Below are positions 32,374 through 43,916 of a stretch of DNA of 64,000 nucleotides, piece by piece. A program made the position numbers and the translations under genes. The notes under the pieces are model-generated. The model ran no database searches and had not been told where the DNA came from. It worked only from the letters and a program-made list of their open reading frames with translations. Each line of letters opens with the position of its first letter. Position 1 is the stretch's first letter. The DNA is from Gentiana macrophylla (taxonomy: Eukaryota; Streptophyta; Magnoliopsida; Gentianales; Gentianaceae), in NCBI GenBank assembly GCA_026214975.1, contig CM047810.1, forward strand, positions 96,054,316 to 96,118,315, in the 5' to 3' direction.

Positions 32374-34451
32374 ATTAGAAATCAACGCGGGAACGCAGCG
32401 AATTCAAAAATTTGATTTCCTTTTTCCCAAGATCGACTTCGTTTAAGCAATAAACGAATAAACTATGACGGCGGTTACCTTGGTTGATCTAAAAGATCGG
32501 CGCTTTGACCGTCTAAGGAGAGTAGTTCACATGGAGCCGCCAAGTGTTCGGCCTCTACCGCCATCCACACGAATGACCGCGGAATCCCACCATGGATTGC
32601 TACTTGAAAAGTTCCGATTGCTAGACCGGACCTTTTCTTCCCTCACAAACTCACTATAGAAGCCCCCTCTTTCTTACACAAGAACTATGAGTTCTTGCAA
32701 TTTTTCACAAGAACAATTGCTCTTGGAAGAATGGTGTGTGAAGAGCTTGGCAAGCCCTCTTATTTATACTAGAGAGGCCCCTGTTGCTTGGAGAGGAGGA
32801 GAAGAAAAATCTCTTTCCAATAAAATAAGGAAAAACAATTAATGTGATTGATTTAACTCTTTTAATTTAATATCTTATATTAAATGAATCCATAATTTAT
32901 AATTCTCCAATATCTTATATTGAATGCAAATTATGTTATTACTATAAATCAATTTACATGTGTATATATATATATCATATATATATATTCTCACACATAT
33001 AAATCCATTTATATATATAAACATATGCACCACTTAAATATGCATCCTTTGACACGTGAATGTACATACATACACAATTCACGCCAATATGTATATATAT
33101 ATATATTTATATATATTAATATCTAATATTAATATATGGTAATACCATTAATTAAATTGCACAATCCAAGTGTATCTTATACACTCCAAAATTGCGCCAC
33201 CTTTAGCCAATAAATTGGCATCCGGAATATTCTTTAATTAATATAATATTATTAATATCTTGTATTTAATTTATTCATAATAAATAAATACCACCATATT
33301 AATTTACCACTATAACCTTTATAGTATCGAGATAAACTTTCCTTATTTGGTTATCATCTATAACCACATTTTAATCCGGCTAGATGTTCATATGTGTGTG
33401 ACCCGATAGGCTTCCGAATATGTTGGCCGTAGACACAAAGTGCAAATTACGAAATTGCCCTTCATGCCTAACGATCACGGGATAGCGTCTAGCAACACAC
33501 ACCGTGACCCCCATCATCGGAAGAGTCAAATGCAATGACTACTACCTTTTATGTGAAACAGTTACCGTGTAACTTACAATCCCATCGCTGTAATAATATC
33601 CATACGGTCGTACGTCGAGTGTCAAACATTAACGACCGTATCTTATAATCTGGATATCAAGCTCTCTCGAAGTAACTCATTTACTCCCACTTTGCAAAGA
33701 TTCACGAGAGTAAGACATTCCTTATAAGAAGGCCATTTTGGATATTCGATCCCAATCATAGGATATGCGATTCCCGGACGACCAATCATGTATACTCCGC
33801 ATGCTTCAATATCATACCCAATCACTACCGCATGATCGCCCGTGGCTGTGGAAACCTCAATAGTGTCAAAGCATGACAATCCACACCGTGATGCCATGAA
33901 GACTCCGGTCAAAAGGATAATTACACAACCGTCACATAGTGTGACACTTATCTGTGTAAGTGGGTCAGTCTAACGTACGCATTCTCTAATACACGTCCAC
34001 GTACAGTCCAAGTGTCTCTACACTTCGATAGATGATAGGAACCAACTTTACTGTACATTTATGTACAGTTTAGCCCACGATTATCACATTTCTGGCATGA
34101 TTCGGGTTAGTTTAGACCCTATTTGGAGTATGAAATGAGGTTTTTATTGCACGTCGAGTGACTGTCGGTTTTCCGTAAACTCGGCCTTATTTTAGTATTT
34201 TATACTCGTTTTCCCGAGCACCCGTAGTTTGCGGGGTTACACGTTTGCTTGTTGTTTCATATGGATGCAGGACTAGGGTGTCTCGAGAACCCGGAAGGCA
34301 AAGATTTATGATGAGAAGTATCATCAAGGTGCAAGAATGAGCCAAAGAAGGAGAAAAATGAAGAAAAGGAAGAAGATAATTGTTGCCCTCACCCTACGTT
34401 CACTTCAGCAGCATTTTGGCCTATGATGGAGGCATTTTCTGGTCCAGGTGT

Positions 34452-34870
34452 CTTGATGCAAGTTGTAGAGGATTGAAAGAGATTTCCAACGCATGTTGAA
34501 TCACCTCATTTGGAGCCCTAGAAGTGAAGTTATGAGCAAATTACTGGAGCTGGGTTCTGGACTGGCGTCCAGGGTGCCTTTTTTGATGCAGAGAGTTGAG
34601 ACTTCAAGTGGACGAGCGTCCGGAAAAGTGGACGGGCGTCCAGGATGTGCAAACGGGCGTCCAGAATGCCCAATTTGATTCAGAGAGTTGAGATCTTCAG
34701 TGGACGGGCGTCCAAGCGATTCAAAGCAGAACCAGTCACTTCATGGGCATTTTGGTCACACTTGGAGGCATTTTCAGGGAAAGTTGTCTTGATGAAAGTT
34801 GTAGAGAAATGAATCAGCTTTCCAATGCATCTTGAATCTTCTCATTTGGATCCCTATAAGTGAAGTTATG
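34452..34870 (+). repeat. Two copies of the AAGTTGTAGA module
   Basis: Copy 1 (about 34452-34533) and copy 2 (about 34791-34871) both run AAGTTGTAGAG, TTTCCAAYGCAT, TTGAATC, CTCATTTGGA, CCCTA, AAGTGAAGTTATG. Each is preceded by GGAGGCATTTTC. Confidence 0.7.
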
Positions 34871-34997
34871 GTGGAAATACTGAAGGCCATTCTGACGAAA
34901 GTCCCACTCAAGAACAAGCTTCCATCTTCATGCAAAACTCAGGTGAAGCGGCGTCGAAGCCTCTGGATAGCGTCGAGAATGGCTGGACTGGCGTCCA
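34558..34997 (+). promoter_or_regulatory. Six copies of the TGGACGGGCGTCCA dyad
   Basis: TGGACTGGCGTCCA at 34558-34571 and 34984-34997; TGGACGAGCGTCCG at 34609; TGGACGGGCGTCCA at 34629 and 34701; AACGGGCGTCCA at 34652. The consensus is a perfect dyad, TGGACG and CGTCCA around GG. The last copy lies 32 bp upstream of the TATA box. Confidence 0.75.
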
Positions 34998-35028
34998 GGC
35001 CAGTTTCTGCGCGTTTTTCTGCTCCACT

Positions 35029-35036
35029 TATAAATA
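35029..35036 (+). promoter_or_regulatory. TATA box of the solo LTR
   Basis: CTTATAAATACTCC, a canonical plant TATA context, follows the dyad array. Confidence 0.6.
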
Positions 35037-36374
35037 CTCCCTCATTCCAACCCTAATGGAACAACGGCCTTTTCAACTTCTCTTGGCGATTTTGGGCGAT
35101 TTTCTTCGTCCCAAGGTGTTAGATAACGTGCTATATATCATTAGAATCGTCTTTCGATCCTCTCTTTGATTATACAACTTTTAGCTTCGATTTGTAACAT
35201 TTCAAGTGACAAGATTTGTCCTTTTTGGAGCTCGAATTTGGTTCTTCAATTTGAATCGAAATGGGTATGTGTTCTTGTTGTTTTATTGTTGTTGTGATGC
35301 TTTTATCTTGTTTGTATAACATAGATTCGATTATGAGTAGCTAGATTCTTCGTATGGTTGAACTATGTGAAGGTGGGTGAAACACCATTAGAGAGACGAA
35401 CCGGGAGGTAGTGTAGCGCGTAATTTAACGTTCTAATCGATAATTCACATCACGAAACTTGTTTTGATTGTTTTAATAGCTTTGAATGAGATTGACAACC
35501 TTTTTCATAGTTGCACACACGTTAGCTTATAAATGTATGTTGCGGCGACGTGTGGGAACGGGGTTTCGGGACCGTAGAAGTTTTGGGCTTGAAAGGTAGT
35601 CTGACACCTACCCGTGTACTAGATTGACGCCTAGTCATCAAGTTTAGTCCCAATACGGGGTTTGTCCTATGAGTTATTGTTAGAAGGCAAGGTAGAGTAA
35701 GGCACACTCCGGGGCAATCATTCTAATGGTAAAGTAATCCATTTGGATCGTAGTTCGCCATACTTCTATTAACTGTTTAGAATTCCGAGTAGTGTAATCT
35801 TTATTTTATGCAATAGTATAACTCCATATCTATCTTGTTGACCTGAACTGAGAAATAAGTCAACTGTGGTACTCAAAGCCAATCTCTGTGGGATCGACCT
35901 CGGACTCCTCAAGCACTATCCTACACTCTCGACCCGGTACACTGCCGGTTAGAGGGTAGATTCTGCTAAGGTTTCGAGTCTTTGTTTGACCGGACCATAG
36001 AAATTACGTCCATCAATAGACGAGATCTATCCCTGCCCTTAAAGACAGAAGACATCTAATACGTGCTAGTCTGTTTATACTATCAATGCCCTGCTTAATA
36101 GTACATCGACCTAGAGACATTTAAGTATCAAACTTATTAAAGTGATTAGAGATCTCATCAACAATAATCGCTTTATCATGGTTTCTCTATCACGCTTTTA
36201 ATACTAAGGACGTTATCATATAACAATTCATAATTGGTTCTTTAAAAGAACATATATATGACAACAGAAAAGCCATTTAATATATGTATAAACATAAAGA
36301 AATAGTAGAAATGATCCGACCCGGTCGGATCCGGTCCAACCCGATTGGGTTTAGGACACTATTCCAACAGGAAA

Positions 36375-37385
36375 ATGTTAGCTATCCCGGTTACAATTAA
36401 TACAATGGGAATACTTGTCCGAATGACTGGCTCACTGCGTTCCAAGGTCGCATCACTTTAGCGACCCAAAACAGATCAGCCTGGTGCCCTGGTTGGTAGC
36501 GTGCAAGACATAGCCGCTTTTTGGGTCGGCGGGCTCCCTCGGAGTTCGGTTGAAAGCTGAGAGGATCTATCTGAAAAGTTTGTAAAAGAGTTTGAATCGG
36601 CGAGCAGGCCAAAGAAGACCATCGAGGACTTCTATGAGGTCCGCATGGGGGAAATGAATCAGGAAGAGGATACTATGAGTGGTTCGTCAAGGTCTACTAT
36701 CAAACTAGGAACATCCCCGACGACGTAATCATTACTTGCTTTCTGATAGGAATAGGGAGGGGTCCAATGAAAATGGAGTTCAACCTACGGCCATCCAAAT
36801 TAGGCCTGAGGGAGATGTTGGAAAGAGCAAGAATGATTGGACTGAGTGAGGCATCGCCTCCTTCTAGAAAGGCAAGATCCAAACCGGAGCACCACTCATA
36901 GAAAGAGGATCGTGGAGATGATCGCAAAGAGGAGCGAGGACGGGATGCGAATCAGGATCACGAAGTAAAGAAACCATAAAAGTTTAATGAAAACGATTTC
37001 ACCCCGCTCAACACCAAGCCCTCGTAGATACTCTTCGAAATTAAGGAACATTTTGAGAGGCCAAGGCCCATGAAGGGCGGGCTTGATACTCATGATAGAA
37101 CAAAGTGAGTACGACTACCATAAGGATCACGGTCGCTTGGTAGACGAATGTTTCACACTGAGGAAAGAGATAGATAGGCTGATTGAGGAAGGGCCCGCGG
37201 ACAAATACAAGCGAGATAGAAATGTTGGTGCAAATAAAGGTCGACAACCTCGCATGTATTAGAAAAAGGTCCCAGTCATTCATGGAGACCTCCTAAGTAA
37301 TAGCCAGCTGAAGTCACAGCTACACTCTATCAACACTCGTGGCTTCGAAAAACAAATCATCCTGGGAGAGTCGGAAAAAGGAATC
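36375..37385 (+). pseudogene. Tat-type gag of element A, C-terminal part
   Basis: It continues the gag cut at 25289. Blocks matching the retrotransposon gag domain are seen in shifting frames: NDWLTAFQGRITLA, EKFVKEFESASRPKKTIEDF and, further on, a basic region and EQSEYDYHKDHGR near 37100, the position of the zinc knuckle. Many stops are present. Intact gag would build the particle; this one cannot. Confidence 0.65.
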
Positions 37386-37790
37386 ATGTTCACCAAGAGT
37401 GAACTCACCACTGTAGAAGGCGTCATGGAAATACCGATAATTCTCAAAGTCAGAGTCAATGAGCAACACGAGGTCAATCGAGTCATGGTCGACACCGGGG
37501 TAGGCCGCGATGTAATTTATTTCGACTGTTTAAAACAAATTGGATTTGGAGAGGCCAAGCTGAAGCCCTACCTCGGGGTGTTAGAGGATTTCTCCAATGA
37601 TACAGTAAGGGTCAAGGGCACGATTGACCTCAACATCACTATAGGCGATTACGAGCCTTTCCGAACCGAGGTAATAAATTTTCTGGTCGTTGATCTTCCT
37701 TTTTATTATAACATGATCTTGGGAATCCCGACCATGAATAAGTTCCAAATGATTGTATCTGTCCCGCACAAGGGTCAAATTTCATGTAGG
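37386..37790 (+). pseudogene. Aspartic protease of element A
   Basis: The active-site motif reads VMVDTGVGRDVIYF (DTG conserved). LGFGEA-like and YNMILGIPTMNKF blocks follow, matching the protease of element B (VMIDTGACRDILYY, YNMILGTPALRQF). The domain is nearly intact over 130 residues, then shifts frame at about 37780. Confidence 0.8.
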
Positions 37791-38564
37791 AGATGATATC
37801 GGGGTCGCCATGAGTCGACCAGGATTTTTTCTTGAATACATGACAAAAAATAGGGCCGACTCCAAAAGACCCAGAATCGAAGAGTTCGGCGTGTTCTCAC
37901 GTGGCATCAATATGATAGGAGAGGTTGCAAACAAAGTGGTAAAGGTTGAAACTCTACAGATCAGAGATCAGGCAGATTTCACAGCCGATGATGATCTAGT
38001 CGAGGTCGTCGTGAACGAAAAATATCCTGACCAGAAAATAAAGGTCGGCTCTCAGATGATGGAAATAGAAAAGGAAGATTTGGTCACGCTCCTGAAGGAG
38101 AATACGGATGCCTTCACCTGGGAAGTAACAGATATGAGAGGTGTGGAGCATGAGGTCGCGCTACACTATCTTGGCGTCGATCCCGACTTTAAACCAATCC
38201 AGCAAAAATGTGTCAGTTCTCTGAAGAGAAGGAGGTCGCCATCAAGGGCGAAGTTGGAAAACTGTTGGACGCGGGCATAATCAGGGAGTTACAGTATCCG
38301 ACCTGGTTGGCCAACGTGGTAATGGTGAAGAAGCATAATGGAAAGTGGCGGATGTGCATCGACTTCACGGACCTAAATAAGTCCTGTCCGAAAGATCCCT
38401 ACGCACTGCCGCGGATCGACAAAATGGTGGATGGGATCGCCGGTTTTGAGTTGCTGAGCTTCCTGGATGCCTATGCAGGCTGCCATCAAGTAAAAATGGC
38501 TGACTGCGACAATGAAATGACCGCTTTTCGGGCCACTGGAGGGATTTATATGAAATCATGCCTT
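37791..38564 (+). pseudogene. Reverse transcriptase of element A, N-terminal part
   Basis: A linker with DLVEVVVNEKYPDQKIKVG leads to the RT fingers: KLLDAGIIRELQYPTWLANV, VVMVKKHNGKWRMCIDFTDL and SFLDAYAGCHQVKM, the first catalytic Asp being in the last block. Frame breaks lie near 38215. It stops at 38564 because a solo LTR is inserted in the codons for the PFGL motif. Confidence 0.85.
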
Positions 38565-41500
38565 TACTGGATATACAGAAACCCGAATCCGGATCCGATC
38601 CATAATTGAATCGTCAGATCTGATTCACAGCACCGATCGAGACACTCGATCATGCACAGCGGAAACTACGAATAAATTCGCACACGATTCTACCACAATT
38701 TGATTCGCATAATAAATTAACCTACAAGAAGGTTAGTAGATTTACCCCAACCGGAGAGAAATAGGCAATCGACCAAAGGGAGAAGCCGTGATCTTCCGGA
38801 TTGTATCTCCAAACGACGACTGGTGGACGTCGATCCTCGCCGTAGAACCTCCTCGAATATGCTCCAAGAAAAACCCTAGGTTTTTCTTTTCTTAATGGCT
38901 AGAACGAGAAACTAATTTTTCTCTTCTTTTTTCTTAAGTGTGGCGCAATTATGTGTGTGTATTGTGCTAAGAGGAACTCTCTTTATATAGGAAAATAACT
39001 AGCCAAGAGAGTTGTCCTTTTCACACCACAATTACCTATTCCCACAAGGAAAAGATATTTGCCAAAAGATAAGAGATAATTCCCAAAAAATCAATCTCTT
39101 ATTTTTCTATTAATTATCCAACAAATAGATAATTAATTAATTACACATGTGACGTAATCTAGGAAAATTTCTTTTCCTAATTTATCACTAAACATGGCGC
39201 CATTTTGCCATTATTTTTAATGGAAAATGTCTTTTCTATTTTGCATATTATTTACCAAATAAATAATATTTGCATATTCATTAAATAGACCAACTATTTA
39301 ATTTATTCTTGAGGTTCCAAAATTACAAGAAAACACTCGCGTGTTAGGAGCCAACCCGGGGACCATGGACCTATAACCAGTAGCTACAATAAATTGAATA
39401 AAATATTCATCGAACAGAACATTTCTATCCAGCTTATTAATTTCGGAATTACGCCACCATAAATCTGAAATGGAACTCTATCGATTATAGATATAACTTA
39501 TTCTCAAAATGTCGATTCGATAAGTGTCCATTGATATAATCATTACATACAGACTAACCCTCCATAGACTATCCGTAATGAAAATGGATTATTTCCGTAA
39601 ACCTTCTTCAATACATCTTATCCTTATTTACCATTAACCCACTAGTGATCAATTAGTTCATAACCAATACAAACTCCCGGGATCGATCAGTTTCTAGGAT
39701 TAATAATTAAGGAGATTGTCTTTCTATTTCCCAGAGGAAGGAATAGATTCCATATCTGTGAGACACACACTTCTCACTCATTCCGAATAGTGCCAACATG
39801 AAAGTGATTCGGACCGCGCCTCTAGCGATCCTTAACGAACACATCAAACCCTATCCTCAAACAAATAGGAGTATGCAATCACTTTAGGATTAAGGTTAAT
39901 CCATATATGATCATCTTGTGATTTAACAAGATTTCTCAATCCGGATTCGATCCACAATTGGATCGTCGGATTTGATTCACGACACCGATCGAGACACTTT
40001 CGATGATGCACAAATGAATCTATGAATTAAATTCGCATGCGATTTTATCACGATTTTAATTCACATAATTAATTAACAATCTACAAGAAGGTTAGTAGAT
40101 TTACCTCAACGGAAAGGAAGAAATAGTCGACCAAAGGAGATGCCGTAGTCTTTCGGATTGTATCTCTAGCGACGATGGTGGGCGTCGATCCTTGCCGTAG
40201 AACCTCCTCGAATATGCACACAAGAAAAACCCTAGTTTTTCTTCTTTCCAATGGCTAAGACAAGAAAACAAAATTTCTCACTTTTTCCAAAATAAAACTT
40301 GCGTCTTTTAACTCATAAATGGCGTTGATGTTCTGGTTCAATTTTGTGTTGGGAGAAACTCTTTTTTTAATAGGAAAATAACTAATAATTTGAGAATTTA
40401 TCTTTTACACACAAATTTATCTTTTCCTTTTAGGAAAATAAAACCTTTATCCAATAGGAAAACAAATTTCCTATTTATCCAATAAGAAAACTAATTTCTT
40501 ATTTATAATTATTTAACACATAAATAATTATATTATCCATAGTATAATTAATTAGGAGAAAATTTCTTTTCCCAAAACCAAAAAAAATGTGGTGCCATTT
40601 TTGATGCCTTTTGGGATAATAGAAAATGTCTTTTCTATATTACATATATTATTTACCAAATAATTAATATTGCATATTCATTAAATAGACCAACTATTTA
40701 ATTTATTCTCAAGGTTCTATAAAACGAGAAATCGCTCGCGTGTTAGGAGCCAACCCGGGGACCATGGACCTATAACCAGTAGCTACAATAAATTAAATAA
40801 AATATTTATCGAACAGAATATTTCTATTCAATTCATTAATTCCGGAATTACGCCACCATAAATCTGAAACTGAACTCTATCGATTATAGATATAACTTAT
40901 TCTCAAAACGTCGAGTCGAGTCGATTAGTGTCCATTGATATAATCATTACATATAAACTAACCCTCCATAGACTATCCGCAATGAAGCGGGATTATTTCC
41001 GTAAACCCTCTTCAATACATCTTCTCCTTATTTATCATTAACCCACTAGTGATCAATTAGTTCATAACCAATACAAACTCCGCGGATCAATCAGTTTCTA
41101 GGATCAACAAATAAGGGGATTGTCTTTCTACTTCCCGCAGGAAGGAATGGATTCCATATCTGTGAGACGCACACTTCTCACTGATTCCAGAATAGTGCCA
41201 ACGTGAAAGTGATTCGGACCGCGCCTCTTAGCGATCCTTAATGAACACATCAAACCCTATCATGAAACCAGTAGGAGTATGCCATCACTTCAGGATTAAG
41301 GTTAATCCATATATGATCATCTTGTGACTTAATAAGATTTCTCAATCACGGAATTATATGAGAAACTCATATTAAATCGGTCCAGTCCTATATGACTACA
41401 TCATATATAAATGCCCTACTTAGACAACCAATGTCGACGGTCCGGATAAGACGGTCACACCATAAAGTGTTCTGGCGTATTAATGGTGGTTTAATCAATA

Positions 41501-41733
41501 GACCCCAGACTTTGATTAAGTTCATCATGGAATAACATTTCAAGTGTATCACCATAAACTTAATCCTCATGTGTGACACACACAAAGTTATATGGCTACA
41601 TATGATACGACTTGGGGTTTTCAGCAGTGTATTACTTATAAGCATGAAGCAAATAATAAGATGAGAATAAATCTGTCATTTTTTAATTATAAAAACAATT
41701 ACAGAAATTGTCTTTCGGACGCTACTTCCAACA
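38565..41733 (-). mobile_element. Solo LTR with internal tandem duplication, in element A's RT
   Basis: GCCTT is repeated outside both ends (38560-38564 and 41734-41738). On the minus strand it starts TGTTGGAAGTAGCGTCC, a copia-style LTR start. The other end begins TACTGG where TG is expected, so that end may be altered. About 390 bp of unique sequence is followed by two copies of a 1.35-1.41-kb unit. It codes for nothing recognisable. Confidence 0.7.
38586..41343 (-). repeat. Tandem duplication, units of 1352 and 1406 bp
   Basis: Unit 1 is 38586-39937 and unit 2 is 39938-41343. Both start AATCCGGAT(C/T)CGATCCA, share ACAAGAAGGTTAGTAGATTT and GTTAGGAGCCAACCCGGGGA, and end AAGATTTCTC. They differ by scattered substitutions and several insertions, so the duplication is not recent. 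Confidence 0.8.
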
Positions 41734-41738
41734 GCCTT

Positions 41739-42104
41739 TTGGTCTGAAGAATGCATGCTCGACGTATCAGAGGATGGTAAACCGGGTCTTCAGTTCGCAG
41801 ATAGGCAGAAATATGGAAGCATACATCGATGATATGGTCGTCAAGTCGGGTCGTCATAATCATTTGGCCGATCTGAAGGAAACCCTCATGAACGTTAAGA
41901 GGCACTCAATGAAGCTTAACCCCACCAAATGCACTTTTGGGGTCTAGGCGGGCAAATTTTTTGGCTTCATGGTAAGTCGAAGGGGGATCGAGGCAAACCC
42001 TGAGAAAATCGAGGCTTTGATAAACATGAGCGAACCGACCACAATCAAAGAGGTACAAAGGCTGAACGGGAGGATAATTGCTCTGGGGAGATTCATCTCC
42101 AGAA
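41739..42104 (+). pseudogene. Reverse transcriptase of element A, C-terminal part
   Basis: It resumes at PFGLKNACSTYQRMVN and carries the catalytic AYIDDMVVKS, then LNPTKCTFGV and GIEANPEKIEALINM, GRIIALGRFIS. After about 42104 similarity to element B stops abruptly, so the RNase H, integrase and 3' LTR of element A are missing. Confidence 0.8.
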
Positions 42105-42890
42105 ACGAGATTCAATGCTACATTCATTGCGCCGTTATCGAGAAGTTCAAAAGCCTGCCAATGAACTGTCCAATCAAATCATAACTTTCCGCCTCCCAAC
42201 ATTCATTGTCTTTTCACCTATTGTTTAAACTAATTCAAGCCAAGCTCACCATTTAGTTTTAATTCTTTTCTGAAGAGAATTAATAATTTTCAAATGAAGT
42301 TCGTGTTTCAAGACATGGACTTCTACATCAAGGCACATAGCCACTCAGTGTGTCCTTGATTTTGGTGGAGTTTGTTGCCTTGAAGTTGTCAGATTTAATT
42401 TTTTTTCCGTTGGTCGATTCTAATAATGTGGATCTTGACCCCCTCCAATACATCTGACCGTCAATTGCAACATTACATATAAAACGACGTTGTTTTATGT
42501 ACACATAAAACAACATCACTTTATGTATCTTTTACACATAATGGTCAAGTGCATTGGATGAGATCTTTTTCCCTTACTATGCATGTTCCTAAAGTCAATA
42601 GAGACATACCTTCACTTGATGAACCAATTTATGATCTTTGACACATCACTAATGCGCTCTTTTAAAGGATCATTATTGTGTTTTCTTTTCTTTTTTCCGT
42701 TCTCATTATTTTGTCTGCAATCATTCCGTGCATTATGCATGGATTTTTTACTAGTAAAGACACGTACATAATGATTTCTCATCGATTAGCTACATTTTCA
42801 TTGATGAAATAATAAATAATTTAGATTGATAAAATATTCAAAACTCGTTAGAACATTAAGTTATGAGAAAGATACCACAACATAACATCA
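42105..42890. other. Stretch without a recognised gene
   Basis: It lies between the broken end of element A and the pararetrovirus fragment. AAAACGACGTTGTTTT (42481-42496) is a near-palindrome also present near 19502. Nothing else is identified. Confidence 0.4.
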
Positions 42891-43916
42891 ACTTTTTAAA
42901 AGACAATCTTGCACCATAGGATCTTACTTTCAAGAGAATAAAAGTCAATCAGAAAATGAGTCTCAACTCATTTTTAATGAATCCTCTTCAGGATTCAATG
43001 CCAGGGTTATGATTCAACAAGAATTGTTAACCAAGATTAAAGCCTCTAAATTAGAGCTTAAGAAAGAAAGGTCTTTAGCATGCCCAGTATCCTAAGTAGT
43101 GTCTTAAGAAGAGAAAACAAAATTTATTATTTTGTTAGTACTCAGGAACTCCATGTCGACATTAAAGATGTCTCAGGAGCTGTATATTTACCTCTTATCA
43201 CTTGACAAGGGATAAATAAAAATCTTCTTAAGATAAAAGAAGAATTTAGATCTAAAATTAGTATGGTTCATCTTGGAGCCATAAATTTTTTAATAAAATC
43301 TGAATTCCAAGAAGGCATTAATACGCCTATTAAACTAGCATTAATCGACAATAGAATTAATTATAGAAAAGATTGTGTACTAGGTGCAGCCAAAGGAAAC
43401 CTAGCCTACAATAAATTTATGTTTGCTGTATATCCTAAGTTTGGACTTAGTATAGAAAGCAAAAATTTAGACAAAGTATTATCACTCATACATCATTTCG
43501 AACGAGATGATTTGATGAATGAAGGCGATAAACCTTTTAGTATAACTTATTTAGTAAGTTATGCCTTAACCAATAGTCATCATAGTATTGACTATAGAAA
43601 AACAGAATACATCGAATTAGACGATGTCTTCTCCGAAATCGGAACTATACAAGAAAATAATTTTTCTGATATAGATTCCAATAATAATTCTTGGGCAATT
43701 GATATTTCTAAAGAAAAGAAAATATTAGGATCTAAAGAAGCTCCTACTATTAGGGGAACTAGATTCGAGATTGGAGAATCTTCTGCTAGAAGAAGTTTTA
43801 GTTTAGCCCCTAAGATTACTAGAGATAATATCTCTAATAAAGGATCAGAATCTATGCGAAGATCTGATACTGAATTATTAATCTCTATCTCAGATAGTGA
43901 TATACCTAACCCGTAA
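42891..43916 (+). pseudogene. Endogenous pararetrovirus (Caulimoviridae) movement-protein fragment
   Basis: The reading frame at 43263-43916 carries MVHLGAINFLIKSEF, LALIDNRI, LGAAKGNLAY and KPFSITYLVSYALTNSHHSI, all typical of the caulimovirid movement protein of the 30K family, which in the virus opens plasmodesmata for cell-to-cell spread. The N-terminal part is recognisable upstream (from about 43098) but contains an in-frame stop near 43203 and other breaks. The tail is Ser/Asn-rich. The end runs into the LTR of element B. No coat, protease or RT gene of the virus is visible in the window. It is an old, disabled copy; the genus is not assigned. Confidence 0.8.

Larger units (their letters stand above)
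34033..36015 (+). mobile_element. Athila-type solo LTR, 1983 bp
   Basis: It starts TGATAGGAACC and ends CGTCCATCA. ATAGA is directly repeated on both sides (34028-34032 and 36016-36020), and the uninterrupted sequence is seen in the partner LTR at 27000-27020. No internal region or second LTR is present, so it is a solo LTR left by recombination between two LTRs. Its second half resembles the LTR at 2194-4215, ending with GACCCGGTACACTGCCGGTT. Confidence 0.85.
25290..36369 (-). mobile_element. Large non-coding LTR element (LARD-like), minus orientation
   Basis: GGAAA is duplicated outside both ends (25285-25289 and 36370-36374). The two LTRs are 25290-27358 and 32374-36369; the second contains a 1988-bp later insertion. 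On the minus strand the LTR begins TGTTGGAATAATGTCC, is preceded by the polypurine tract CCAAGTGGGAGAT, and at the other end is followed by TGGTATCGAGCG, a near match to the initiator-Met primer site. The 5-kb interior has no recognisable gag or pol on either strand, so the element must rely on proteins from elsewhere. Confidence 0.8.
32374..36369 (-). mobile_element. 5' LTR of the non-coding element, split by a solo LTR
   Basis: The LTR sequence is 32374-34032 plus 36021-36369, about 2.0 kb in total, interrupted at 34033-36015 by an Athila-type LTR with its ATAGA duplication. Confidence 0.8.

Noticed and set aside
32920..33126. Tyr/Ile-rich plus-strand frame
   Set aside because: Produced by the TA-rich part of an LTR.
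34033..36015. Complete short retroelement rather than solo LTR
   Set aside because: There is no second LTR, primer site or coding region between the ATAGA duplications.
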